Part shown: positions 34,473 through 45,921 of the stretch, one piece after another
Position numbering within the stretch: position 1 is the stretch's first letter
Layout of the letters: each line of letters begins with the position of its first letter
NCBI GenBank assembly: GCA_015680685.1
Contig: MNCI01018059.1
Location: 129,357 to 193,356 of the forward strand
DNA: 64,000 nt
Source: Gnetum montanum
Taxonomy: Eukaryota > Streptophyta > Gnetopsida > Gnetales > Gnetaceae
Direction: 5' to 3'
Program-made: the position numbers and the translations under genes
Notes under the pieces: model-generated
The model's database searches: none
What the model was told of the DNA's origin: nothing
Seen by the model: only the letters and a program-made list of their open reading frames with translations

Positions 34473-34533
34473 CACATTTTTGTTTTGCACATTTTTGTTT
34501 TACACATTTTTGTTTTACACATTTTTGTTTTTA
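34473..34533 (+). repeat. 15-bp tandem repeat, 4 copies, then (TG)n
   Basis: Units cacatttttgtttt(a/g) at 34473, 34488, 34503 and 34518. A TG run of about 15 repeats follows at 34596-34627. A decayed version of the 15-mer array is at 51600-51650 (minus) in AthG, so it is an old feature of the 3' spacer. Confidence 0.85.
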
Positions 34534-34592
34534 CAATTTCCTTAACTTTTCTTGTTTTTTATTTTACAACATCGTTTATACTTTTTCATTTC

Positions 34593-34628
<36 letters not shown>

Positions 34629-34639
34629 TTATCCATTTT

Positions 34640-36354
34640 GTTAAGTTTGTCACCCAATAAGTGCTCTAATGATGGTATGAACTATTTTCTATTGGTTGCT
34701 AATGTTTGGTTTTTACCTTTAAGTTATGATGTTGATACTAAGGTATGGTTCTTTTGATATAGCAGGCAATGAGTCCACTTCATCCATACATCCAAAAATT
34801 TCTATGGTCTCTCTTGGCATGGAACTGTACAGTCCATTTCTAATTAAGAACTATCAACGAATCAGTGACTAGGAATTTCTCAAACTAAGGAAGGACTCAA
34901 GGATTGAAAAGGGTGTAGCTTTAAGAAAACTTGATGCATTTGTGTTGGCCATTCTCTTAGGTGCTCAAATGTTTTCTTCTTGAGTTTTCCTTCCCATTCT
35001 GACATTGCTCCATTATTGGTAAGTTGAGGTAATAAAAATTACAAAGTCTTTGCATGGTGTGGTTCACATGTATAAACAAAAAAAATATAGTGAGAATTCA
35101 AAGCACACCCCTTAGACAAAATACTTCCTTGGGCTACAAGCACTGGTTATGGAACTCCAAAAATAAAAAATAAAAAAATGTTCCCTCTAACTAAGGCCCT
35201 TCCACGCTTCCTATTTCATCTTTCGCTTCGTCGGAACATCGATGACTCTTTGGTGGAGACATTCTTGTTACTTCAAGAGGATGGGTCAGCTGAATATATT
35301 AATGCGAAGTCATTGGATGTGGTTTGTTTGAGGTCGGACTTGGAATGGGATCTGCTAAGTCACATTAACCATGAAATATAGAAGGGGTTGTACACCACCT
35401 TGTTCTTGATATTCTCTTCTTTCCATCATTCTTTCTCCATCGTTCACCTCATTGCTAGTTGTATCATTAGTGTATATTTTGGTTGATGCATTGTTTTCTT
35501 TTTGGTAAATTCTTGTGGTTAAGACTTTAACTCTTGTTCCAAATGACATTCCTAGAGTCTATAGACTCTTTGAATGTGGGTTTGTCAGGGCATTAAAGGC
35601 ATGAGCCTGCTTTGGGGAGGACTCACTGGCATTCCTATTTGGTGCACCAATTAAATTCTTTCCCTTAACATTTTTTCAATCCACTCTCTTTTGTTCATTT
35701 CCATCTTGACATTCATTTCATTGACGTTATAGTTGTCTCTTTTTCTCCATCTTTCTTGTTCTTTTTCTTTCTCTATTCTATCACTACTGGAGGTTCGCTC
35801 TTAGTCATGGGGGTCCTAACTTAATTTTTTCAATTTTCTCCTAACCCCTACACCTTCGGTAGTCACCACTATTATATCTCTAGACCTGTATCAGCCATAC
35901 CACAACTCAGCTAATGGACCTTTCATTGAATCAAGGTATCAACTACATTGTGATTCATTTACCCTTACTAATATAAATATTGTGTTTTGTGTGCAGATGG
36001 CAATCATACAACAATGGATTGAATTTGGAGGAAACACATGGAATGGATCGGTGCTGAAGTAGCTATGCAAAGAACAAGATGGGTGGCACGCTTACGGATA
36101 GACAATGAAAGGTGCAATCTTGGCATTGACAGCAGTAGACTTATTCTCTCTTATCTCTTCTCTCTCAGCTGCCAAATAAGGCCTGATGTCAAATGTATCA
36201 GGTGTTCACTCTTGTTGTCGTGAACACTAGTTTTATCATGTTCTGTAATGATGATCCGTTCACATGTCTTCCCATTCACCATTAGTTCCATTCAAGTTAA
36301 TAATCCCATACCTTCCCAATATTTTGTAAGGAACTCGAGGACGAGTTTTTATTT
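34640..36354 (+). other. AthB 3' spacer with internal PPT-like site
   Basis: No gene. An internal 'ttagtcatgggggtcc' at 35801-35816 repeats the terminal PPT context. The block 36000-36190 (translating TRWVARLRIDNERCNLG) is the counterpart of AthC 25499-25699. Confidence 0.6.
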
Positions 36355-36558
36355 AGTCATGGGGATATGATGGGACATGATATCGCATGGGCCATGATAT
36401 CGTGTACGTGATATCGCATCCGCCACAACATCGCATCCTTCATGATATCGCGTACACAATATCGCAATGCACTACCAAATCTATAAATAAGAGGCGACTC
36501 TCCCTTGTTTCTCAATCTAGATCTAGACCCTTAGCGAAACTCTGGCAGTTTTACCTCT
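36355..36558 (+). repeat. AthB polypurine tract and truncated 3' LTR
   Basis: PPT ttagtcatggggata (36353-36367), LTR start TGATGGGACATGATATCGC at 36368, TATA box at about 36482. The LTR text follows the 5' copy to 'ggcagttttacctct' (36558) and then switches abruptly to the integrase sequence of AthA. Confidence 0.8.
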
Positions 36559-36564
36559 GGCAGT

Positions 36565-37240
36565 ACTACTTCTACTCATTTCTTACAATAGTCAATAATG
36601 ACTATGATGTACATCTTTGCATTTGACATGGGTGTGATAGGACCCATGAAATTAATGCCCCAAATGTTGAAGGGTTCTAGTGATTGGATCCACTATTGAG
36701 GTTCCTTCATTCAAGAATTCATTCCACCATCTCGTTGGCAATGTTCACAATAGTGGACAAATTTGTGAGCATTGTTGAAGATTGTTGGCTAATAATATCC
36801 TACCATCAATATTTTAATGTCCATGTATCTCCTAGCATAGTGGCCCCCATAAGGAACCTCATGAACATCCTAGAGAATTCCTAGTTGATCAACATTAGAG
36901 GCACACCAACAAACTAGGGCATCAATAGATATCTTATAGAGGTGTTTGTTAATCTCCATGAAATGTTTTACTTGGTGAAGAAACTATTGTTTTTTAGTGG
37001 TCCAACCCTTGTGGCATATCTTGAGTAAGAAGATAGGTCAGAATTCCATCATACCATTTAGGCTCAGTGGGAAATTGTTTAGTTATAGCCCTGGTAAAGA
37101 GGAGTTCATCAGGAAATAAATAAAATAGTGAACTTTCCTCCTCTTTGTTATCCTATTATAATTGAGATAAGTGATTAATGATGACATTCTAAATTCCCTT
37201 TCAATATACCATTGTAAGATTGAATTCTTGTAAGATCATT
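36565..37240 (-). pseudogene. Integrase remnant of AthA
   Basis: The minus strand gives FNIWGINFMGPITPMSNAK near 36690-36630, the first-Asp region of Athila integrase (normally WGIDFMGP), with Asp changed to Asn. The zinc-binding region upstream is scrambled by stops. The C-terminal part is missing because the AthB insertion boundary cuts it at 36558/36565. Confidence 0.75.
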
Positions 37241-37244
37241 AGTC

Positions 37245-38560
37245 ATCGTATGACATGAGGGCTCACCATTGGCTTGTTCATAAAGAAGTGAATGGCACTA
37301 TGGTCCATGTGCACAAACACTTTGTATCCAAGCACATAGTGCCTAAACTTCTCTACAGCAAACACTACTACCATCAATTCTTTTTCTGTGGTGGTGTAGT
37401 TTAATTATGCACACATAATGCTTTTAATTTGATAGTGGATGTAATATGGATGTTTCTTGTTGTCCAACTATGTAAGCNCATAGTGGATGTAATATGGATG
37501 TTTCTTGTTGTCCAACTATGTAAGCATAGCTCTCAAGGTGTAATTTGATGCATTTTTCATAACATGAAATGTTCTAGACTAGTCGAGTGCCTATAGAATT
37601 AGAGTTTCTACAAGTTTCTCCTTCAATTTTTGGAATGCTTTTTCACATTCCTTGGTCTAGATAAATGGAGCATCTTTCTTTGTTAGCTTAACCAACAATT
37701 GTGATCTTAGATAAATTCTCTATGAATCACCGGTAGTAGCCAATGTGTCTAAGGAATGGCTGAACATCTTCTACAATTTCTGGTTGGTGAGTAATTCCCT
37801 TGATGACCTTGATTTTTTAGGGTTGACCTCAATTCTTTCTTGTGAGATTTTGTGCCCCAATACAATGCCTTCTTGGACCATGAGATAGCTCTTTTTCCAA
37901 TTGAACTGCAGGTTTATTTCCACACATCTTTTGAGTATTTGCTAAAGGTGGTCCAAGGCTTTTCGCGAATGTAGTGCCATAAGTGGAGAAGGCATCCATA
38001 AAAACTTTCACTCTACTACTAATTTTTTATTGAAAGATGCTAAAGACTAGGTGTTAAAAAGTGATAGGAGCATTGCACAAACCAAAAGGCATCTTGGAAT
38101 ATGTAAAGGTTCCCTAGGGGCTTGTGAATGTTGTTTTGTCTTAGTCCTCTAGCATGATTTGGATTTGGTTATAGCCACTATAACCATCTAGAGAACTATA
38201 ATATTAATGCCCAAATATGGTGTCCAACACTTGATCAACAAATGACAATGGAAAATGATCCTTAAATGTTGTCATATTTAATAACTAACAAGTGAGATAG
38301 ACCTGCCACTTGCCACCTTTCTTTGGTACAATCATGAGTGGACTAACCCACTCACTCTCCATAATGGGATAGATAAACCCCACCTTGAGGAGTTAATTGA
38401 TTTCCTCTTTGATGAATAATTTCAATTTGGGGTTCAATCACCTTTGTAGCTACTTCTTTGGCTTCATGGTGGGGTCAATGTAGATACAATGCTGCCATAT
38501 CCTAGGATCAATCTCTATGAGCTCAAGATACGACCAAGCAAAAGCTATTGATCATTTTTC
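37245..38560 (-). pseudogene. RT-RNase H of AthA
   Basis: Minus-strand pieces: a pre-RT leader near 38540-38400, GKWQVYLTC around 38310, fingers near 38100-38060, then KVFMDAFSTYGTTFAKSL at about 38010-37958. The Athila box FMDDFS has become FMDAFS, losing an active-site Asp. RNase H remnants run 37700-37260. The region is collinear with AthG 53150-54400. The N at 37478 lies inside it. Confidence 0.8.
37432..37525. other. Assembly join: identical 46-mers around a single N
   Basis: 37432-37477 and 37480-37525 are identical 46-base sequences separated by 'nc'. The homologous place in AthG (about 53380-53430) has the sequence once. This is what an unmerged contig overlap bridged with one N looks like. 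Confidence 0.85.
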
Positions 38561-38947
38561 AACCACATTCAACAACATTTGTTTCTATGTTGGAGCAAGA
38601 TCTGCATTGATCATTACCAACTTTCCATTTTTCAAGAATGCATATTCCATGTCGGTAGGTAGAGTTTTTAACTCAAGTAGCTCTTGTTTAAAATTTTTAG
38701 GAATTTCTAACTCTCCCCACTAGGTATAATCATTTGCATTATTAGAGAGTTGGTGATGAACTTTCTCTAGTTCATCCATGCCTATGACATAAGAGCATGT
38801 TAGACTCTTAGTAGGTTCTAACCACATTGTGTTGCTTTCAGGATCAATGGTCAGCCATTGGGTGCCCTCTTGTTTTTTGGCTACTACATATAAACACCTT
38901 TGAATATCTACTTCAGGTGCACACTACCTACATGTGGAACTAGATGG

Positions 38948-39370
38948 TCATTTTAATGGACTAGAGTTTTGCATGCAATTACACCCTGTGTTGTTGTACG
39001 CAATGCATGGAACTTGCTTCTTCTCGATCTTTTCAAATGCATTTTCCTTAGATATTTGCAGGAAAATATCTCTTATGTCCATTCTTGCATCAATAGTGCT
39101 TAACCATGTCCTTCCCATGATGATTGGAAAGTCCCCTTTATAGTTCTCAACCTTGATTACTAGGAAATTAGTAGGATAAGACCACCCACAAATAATGATT
39201 ATAATGTCTTCTACCAATTCCAATGGAATAATGATGGACTGGTCTACCAATTCTAATATGATATTGCTCTTCTTGATAGGTGGTAGGTTCCATGTAGTAT
39301 ACATCTCGAGAAACCAAGTTGACATTGGAACCTAAATCAAGAAGAGATTTACATGGTTCATTCCCAGCAA
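38948..39370 (-). pseudogene. Aspartic protease of AthA
   Basis: Minus-strand frame about 39368-38948: CKSLLDLGSNVNLVS (D-L-G instead of D-S/T-G), then WNLPPIKKSN, LVDQSIIIPLELVED, GRTWLSTIDARMDIRD and KKQVPCIAYNNTGC. The last 125 codons are open. It aligns residue by residue with AthZ, AthB and AthG. Confidence 0.85.
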
Positions 39371-39379
39371 TATGTAAAT

Positions 39380-41442
39380 AAATAAGAGGAGTCCTAGGAT
39401 TAGCTAATTTCCTGGGAAGGTTTCTAGCCTAGATCCAATTAGATATAACATGAGTGAGCATAATAGTATGGATTCTATGTAGAATTTTGTTTAAAGGGGA
39501 CTTTAAGGAATTAGATGAAAAGAGAGATTGAGAGGCAAGGTTTCCAACCACATGTTTAAAGGATCCTTTTCATGATCTAGTGTTTGAACCACTTAGTTGA
39601 TGAATTAGTTGTAGATTGATTGTTCTAGTAGAATTGTGTTGCTACAGTTGGGATGGAAGTTCACCCTTCATACATGGAGTAAGTAGTAGCTATGTTGAGG
39701 ATGGGGGAACAAATGTAGGAATAGGAGGAGGAGGAGGAGGATAAAAAGTGGTATTCCTCCTTGAATGTGGAGAATGAGTTTGAAAATATTTATGAGGGTA
39801 GTAATGATGTTGAAAAGGAGAAACATGACTGGAAGGATCACATGGAGACAATGGCAAGGCTTTTAGAGGTATATTTTAGATGTAAATTTTTGAATTTGCA
39901 AGGTTTTCTAGTTCACCACCTCATCAAGTGATGATTCCTCTTCACTATCACAAAAGCGAACTTCCCCCTTGTGAATGGATGATTTCTAAACTCTTCTTCT
40001 TCTTTTTCTACATACTTGATCAGCTATTAGATTTGATGGGCTCTTAATTCTAATAATTTTCCTTGGGCATATACTCAAAGAGTTCTCCTCATTTCTAATT
40101 GGAGCTAATCTATGATATGGCAAAGTTACTCTTGTTGAGAATAACCATGGCCAAGACATCTATGTAATAAGGAATCATATTAGCCCATCGTAGCATCTAA
40201 GGGTTCATGTGTCCCTTATTTCCATCCTTGGATCTGGCTCCTCAACTTGGACACTCAAGAATATGTCTGATATTTGTCATTGAATAGTTTGAGCATTATA
40301 TTCCACTATCTGATGGATTTTAGTTCTAAGTACCAGTACCAACTTTTTGGTTCTTTAATGAATGTCTTGGGAAATAGCTTAAGCTTTCGCTTATCATTTT
40401 CTATATTTTGCAAAGCACAAGCATCATGGAAAGCTTGAAGATGATTCTACGAATCTAAGTTATATCCCCTTTCAAACCTAAGGATATTATTCATGTCTAG
40501 CCTCTTAATTTGACTATCCTTAATGTGCATTATGGAAATTCTTACTACCTCTACAATGTCTAGCATGCTTTGGGTAGTGAGCAAAGGCTCATCAAGACTA
40601 TGATTCTAGTGTCTATGATGCCCTCTGCTACCTCTTCATTCATGGCGATGAACCTCTCTTGAACACTTGTGCCCTAGGTCTTAACTTGCCTAATGGTCCT
40701 TATAATCATCTTGGTCTTGTTGGTTACCTTCATCAGGATCACACTCCCTCTAGTTTTGTTCAGAGCCAATAAAGGAAGATGACAATGAAGGTGAAGAGGA
40801 AGGAGGACTAGCATCCTCATGGTGCCTATTGCCCCCTCTTTGGTGGTTATAGCCATGATCACAATCATGTTTCTTATCTGCATCCCTACCATGAGTTTTC
40901 TCCTTGGATCCCTCTTTGTCATTGGATCCATTCTTACTAGAACTAGGATTGTAGATCATGGACTACAAGTTCTAGTTTTGACCTCCTTCACTGAAGTCAA
41001 AGAGAGCAATTTCTTTGAATGGAAAATCCCTAGAGAAGGGTTCTCCACCATCTTTTTGGTATGTTAGGTATGGAAAATCATTAAACCACTTCCCCTTCAT
41101 ATATTCATAGCACTGTTCTAGCTGTCGATTCCTTAGATGTTGTGCATCAGTGAGATGATAATCTTTGGTGTTACTATCTTGCACAACATATTCAACATGA
41201 AGCCCATGGATGCCCAACTACATAAGAGTTTGTTAAAGCATTGTAGGAATGGATCAATTTGGTAGCAATACAATGTTTTCCTCCATGTCTCTCCACTGCT
41301 ATAATTCATCTTGGTGTAGGATGAAGGTGAAATTTGGTATGTACTTATCAAGATGAGCATATACCACTTTGTATTGGTGGGGCATCTGCTAAGTTACTCC
41401 ATTAGACTTAGGTGGAGAATCACTCATGTGAGAGGAAGACAT
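39380..41442 (-). pseudogene. gag of AthA
   Basis: Start ATG at about 41442 (MSSSHMSDS), then YKVVYAHLDKYIPNFTFILHQDELQQW. A charged KD/HD-rich stretch is at 40960-40670. The capsid-like core is at about 40560-40020 (EMRRTL, VYAQGKLLELRAHQI). The Gly/Pro-rich linker region near 39740 contains a run of gga/agg. Many stops; no intact zinc knuckle found. Confidence 0.7.
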
Positions 41443-41602
41443 CTTGTGTTAGAAAATAAGAAATGTAGCATGCTTCTTAAAATTTTTGTAGTTATTTAAT
41501 GTATGATATGACTTTAGGGTTCATTCCAACATTCTTGAATAATTTTTCACTAAGTCCTAGATTCTGCATGTAACAACTAAAGGTCCCTAGCAATAGTACC
41601 AA

Positions 41603-42492
41603 TGATGAGTGGTGAGGTACCCCTATGCCCAACCATACAAATCATAAGCATTCACACATGATCTAGTCGAATTTTGTAGACCTTAATTTCCTAAGTACAT
41701 TGGTTCTAAGATGGAAAATCCAATCATGATGATTGGTGTCTTCCCAACTACACTTGTGGAGCTTAGTTGTATGGTTAAGTGTACTTGAGGCACAAGATTT
41801 TTATTATTATTTATATTTTATTCATCTACAATTATCAACAAGTTGAAACTTAATTTATGAACCACTTTAATTAATCTAATTGTTAATCAATAACTAACTA
41901 TCCTAACATAAGCATCTGGTCTCACTTTTTGTGCACATCCTAAGCACGTATAACATTGTTGGGTTATCAAATGTTAAGCATTGCTAGGATTACCAAGCAT
42001 TATGGGCATGCTCAAAGTTGTCGTACTTATGTGCTTAATTAATTAAAGTTTATTTAATCTAGCTAGCTTACTTTAGATTAATTACTTGAAAGCATTAAAG
42101 AAAATTTCATAAAATGTTAAATGCATAAATAAAATATTTAAGCTAGCCATTGTGCTGCAAGGTTTGATTAGAAAGCTCATCTTTATTACTAAACACACTA
42201 CTATGCTTAGGTACAACAATGCTTGAGTAAAGATCTATACACTCAATGACTCTTGCTGCAAGCACTTTGGAAAATATTCTAACTCTAGAGAAACAAAATT
42301 GCAAGAGCTCTACTATGCTATGAAAAAAACTATTCATAAAACATGTGCCCAAGTGATATATTTATAGGTTGGCACATAGCCCGCAACATCGGATATCTAA
42401 CATTGCATTTTGGGACCCAATATCACGTATTTGATATCAAGGCTTCAATATCAGATATGTGATATCAAAGTGAGGCAAAATACGGTTCATCA
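41603..42492 (-). repeat. AthA 5' LTR (890 bp) with PBS at 41584-41601
   Basis: Plus reading tgatgagtggtgaggtacccctatgccc to ...aaatacggttcatca. The PBS on the minus strand reads TGGTACTATTGCTAGGGA. U3 words ccaatatcacgtatttgatatc and aatatcagatatgtgatatc show decayed GATATC palindromes. TATA (minus) is near 42360. Confidence 0.85.
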
Positions 42493-43156
42493 AATTCCTT
42501 TGTATGGTTTATGACTCCTTAAGAAATGTATCATCACTCCTTCATCGACTAATAAATAGGAAGTTATGTCTTTGCATGATGTGGTTTCCATTTCAAAAGA
42601 AAATTTTAAAATAAAATAAATAAATAAAAAATGAAAAAAATAATAATAATGAGAATTCAAAGCACACCTCTTAGACACAATAATGGGCTACAAGCACTGG
42701 TTATGGGGCTAGAAAGACATGTTACTCATGCTTGAAGACACCCCTCTTACCAAGGCCCTTTCTTACTACGCTTTTCTTCTTTTTTTGGAGTGATAATTAT
42801 TCTTTGAGGTGGTTGTGAACTCATGGTGGTCGATAGAAAGGAACACATCAATGCAAAGTCATTGTTCATGGTATGGACTTGGCCTAAACTTAGATAGATG
42901 GGAATGTTGATCATTTTAATCACATTTTCACAAGAACCTATTATGGACATGGTTAAGTACCTTACATCCTAATCTCTTCTATCCCTTCTCATCCTATTAT
43001 TTAGCTTATTTTTGCATGTGATTATAAACCTTTTGGTTTTGTGTAGTATTGTGTAACATCCCAATCATGGAAATTCTATGTTATTTGGAATAAAGGCATG
43101 GTTTACATTTAACTTCGTGGGTATACATGGACATCTATAGAAGTGGTTATGAAAGT
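42493..43156 (+). other. Continuation of AthE spacer and unassigned DNA
   Basis: 42493-43060 matches the AthB spacer region 35030-35500 in plus orientation (tctttgcatg...tggtt, gagaattcaaagcacacc). 43060-43156 has no match in the window. No gene. Confidence 0.55.
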
Positions 43157-45921
43157 TGATGAGCAGCAAGGTATCTCTACATCTAACTATATGGATCACT
43201 AAGGCATTACGCATGATCCAATCCAATTTCATGGACCTATAGTTATCTCGTACACTAGTTTCTCTAGGAAGTGAAATGACATTGAGAATGTTCGTTGTCT
43301 TCCCAACTACACTTGCAAGACTCAAGGGTATGGTTTAAGTGTAATTGAGGTATATGAATTTTTTTGTTTTAATTTTATGGATGTAATTATCTACAATAAT
43401 AATAAGGATAGAGTTGGTTGAAAACTAATGTTTATTACCTGGCTAGCCTAACACAAGTAACTGCCCCACTTTCCTAGACACATCTTGAACACATATAACA
43501 TTGCTAGGCTACCAAATGTTAAGTGTTGTTGGGTTACCAAGTATTATATGAATGCTCAAAGTGGTCATGCTTGTGTTCATTAACTGCTAGAAATAAATTT
43601 CTTAATTCAAATGCATTAAAATAAAGAGTAAGAAAGTAAAATGCGTTAAAGGAAATATTAAGCTATTCTTAGTGCTACAAGGATTGTCAAAAGAGTTTTT
43701 TTTATTCCCATCATACTATTGCGCTCAAGTAAATTAGTGTTCAAACAAAGAACCATACACACTTTAGACTCCTTCTATGGGCACTTAGAAAATATTCTAA
43801 CTTTGAGGAAAATAAATGGCAAGAGCTTTGCTGGTCTAACTAAGAATGACCAAAATTAATTAAAAATGGGAGCCTAGGTGCGGTATTTATAGATCCAAGG
43901 TAGATGCTCTAATGTCTCTTATGTGACATTACATAAAGACCTCAACACTAGGGCCAACACAAAATGGTGGTTCATCATACCCCCATGACTAAATGAAAAC
44001 TCATCCTTGAGTAAAGAAGAGGAGGAACAAGTTTGTTACAACATATATTGGGTAGGTATGGGATTATTGACTAACATTACAAATTCACTCAGATAAAATA
44101 GATAGACTCTGAGTTCCCAAGTGTATGAAATTACAATTTTTACAAAATGGGATGTTCATGAAAAGAGAAGTGAACACCCTGGATATCATTAACATCCAAC
44201 ACCTCTTGGCAGTAGGAGAAAGAGAGAGAGAGAAGAGCTCCTTTGATCACAAACGATCCTCATTTTGTGATACTATTGCATCATCCTTGGTGAAGATAGT
44301 CCCACTTCCAGTCCATGCTTTCCACTACAATCACAACAAAATCACAAATTAATATGCAATGTGTAACAAATGGTGGTTAAATGCCTTGTCTTGTCTCAGC
44401 TAGGTTGTGATTATGGTTGATTGGTTCCTTGAGTAGTGTTAGTGGGAAAGCTAACAAATAGGGTTAATTAAATTAAGTGGTCCATTAAATTTGAAAAAGT
44501 TCAATACAAGGAAATATTTAAAGAGGGTATAAGAATTCACAATAATGAAAAGAAGAATTCACTGAAAACTATTGTGAAGATGTGTACAATTGGATGTCAT
44601 TGATGGGATAAACAAAAAGAATTTGATTGTAAAAATGTCTAAGCACAAAGAACTTAGCTAACATAACCAAAAGATATGCAAGTGGATCCTCATCAAAGTA
44701 GACACAAATCTTATATGCCCTTACATATCTTCAAACCAAAGAGTCTGTGGGCTCTGTGGATGATTAATGGTTACAAAAGTTAAGTACAAAAACCTAAAAG
44801 AAACTAACTAAGAATCTTGACACATCAAACTAGGACATCAAACCAACACATGAAACCAATAGTGAGGTGGGACATGGGAAGCATAGATGGATGAGAGAGA
44901 GAGAGAGAGTGGAATGGAGTTTCTAATTATGGTCACATGAAGTCCCTTATGAATTTTTTGGTTAAGTGACTTGATAGAATCCATCCTTAGTCTAGACCAA
45001 AACCAACCACATTCAGTGACTTCGCATTGACATCCTAAGAATAATCCATCCCCTAAGACATGAGAGTGCTCCCAAAGAACAACCATCATTCCTTATTATA
45101 GAAAAAGTAGGAAGTGAGAAAGGATCTTAGTTAGAGGGGAATAGTCCCATAACTAGTGCTTGTAGCCTATGTATTTTGTCTAAGGGATGTGCTTTAAATT
45201 TCCATTGTTTTTTTATATGGGAACCATACTATGCAAAGACACATGCATTTATTTTGTCCAAGGGGTGTGCTTTGAATTCTCATCATTTTTTATGAGAACC
45301 ACACCATTCAAGGACGTATGCATTTATTTTGTCGAAGGGATGTGATTTAAATTCTCATCATTTTTTTCGATGAGAACCACACCATGCAAGGACTTATTCA
45401 ACTTCCTTTATCGGATGACATGGAATGGTAAGAAGTCTATGAAAACACACATGCACCTGTGCAAACAAAAAAGCACAAAGAGTACCAAATCCCCTTGAAT
45501 CCACACCTTATTCAAATCTTTGAATCCTTCTAAATTCCAAAAACTACCAAAGTCACAAATTTATTAAAGTTTTATTAATGAAAAAGGAATTGCACGTTTC
45601 CAAAATAAGAAAAACCATAGAGTTTGTGGATGGGTGGATGTTGTGGACTCACTAGCTATTATATGAAAAGAAATCATGTCCTAATTACCTGTAATGAAAT
45701 TCAAAGCTAGACACTAGACACCAACAATCAAATAAAAATAATACATACCACCATCAAGTAACGCATTACCAATGTACCTAGAACTGATTAACAAAAAGTT
45801 AGAAAATCACACCAAAATAAAGAAAATATAAAAGCAAGTGTAAACTATTCAAGAAATAACAAATGTACTAATGATGGTGTAAAAAAATTAAAAAAGATTA
45901 ATAACATAAAAACAAAAAGAT
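43157..45921 (-). mobile_element. AthD: 3' LTR and 3' spacer of a minus-strand element, rest deleted
   Basis: LTR 43157-43977 (tgatgagcagcaaggtatc... to ...gtggttcatca), PPT tacccccatgac at 43978, then spacer 43990-45921 collinear with AthA 22021-23870. At 45919-45926 it runs into the truncated LTR of AthG. Gag and pol are absent. Confidence 0.8.
45172..45400. repeat. Local triplication of a ~76-bp unit in the AthD spacer
   Basis: Units starting 'tattttgtc(t/c/g)aaggg(a/g)tgtg' at 45172, 45250 and 45325 each run to 'gaaccacaccatgcaaggac'. AthA (near 23235) and AthG (near 50925) have a single copy. Confidence 0.8.

Larger units (their letters stand above)
23871..36558 (+). mobile_element. AthB: plus-strand gag-PR Athila-like element without pol, split by AthC
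   Basis: 5' LTR 23871-24494 continues at 30701-30914 after the AthC insertion; PBS 30916-30933; gag from 31062; protease to 34229; a short RT-leader remnant (about 34312-34365), then a purine tract and 3' spacer; PPT 36355-36367; 3' LTR from 36368, cut at about 36558. RT, RNase H and integrase are absent. It lies inside AthA in the opposite orientation. Its right end and about 1 kb of AthA were lost together. Confidence 0.8.
21190..42492 (-). mobile_element. AthA: minus-strand Athila-like element with pol, split by AthB
   Basis: 5' LTR 41603-42492, PBS 41584-41601, gag, protease, RT, and integrase down to 36565, then the AthB/AthC insertion (23871-36558), then the 3' spacer 22008-23870 and 3' LTR 21190-22007. 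The two LTRs share the same order and wording for about 800 bp. Removing the insert leaves about 8.6 kb. The RT has the Athila-like FMD-x-FS box. Flanking 5-mers (acttt / aattc) match only partly, so the target duplication is doubtful. Confidence 0.8.
16957..43156 (+). mobile_element. AthE: plus-strand gag-only Athila-like element, split by AthA
   Basis: 5' LTR 16957-17801, PBS 17803-17820, gag 17934 to about 19560, and a degenerate tail to 21189. The minus-strand AthA then interrupts it, and the continuation 42493 to about 43060 matches the 3' spacer of AthB ('gagaattcaaagcacacc...gggctacaagcactggttatgg', 42650 versus 35090). No RT, RNase H or integrase is seen in either part. Its 3' LTR is missing; DNA after about 43060 is unassigned up to the AthD LTR at 43157. 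Confidence 0.65.

Noticed and set aside
34596-34627. (TG)n microsatellite as a regulatory Z-DNA site
   Set aside because: An ordinary dinucleotide run in a retrotransposon spacer; nothing else supports function.
42493-42497. Target duplication of AthA (acttt at 21185-21189 versus aattc)
   Set aside because: Only three of five bases match, which is too weak to claim.
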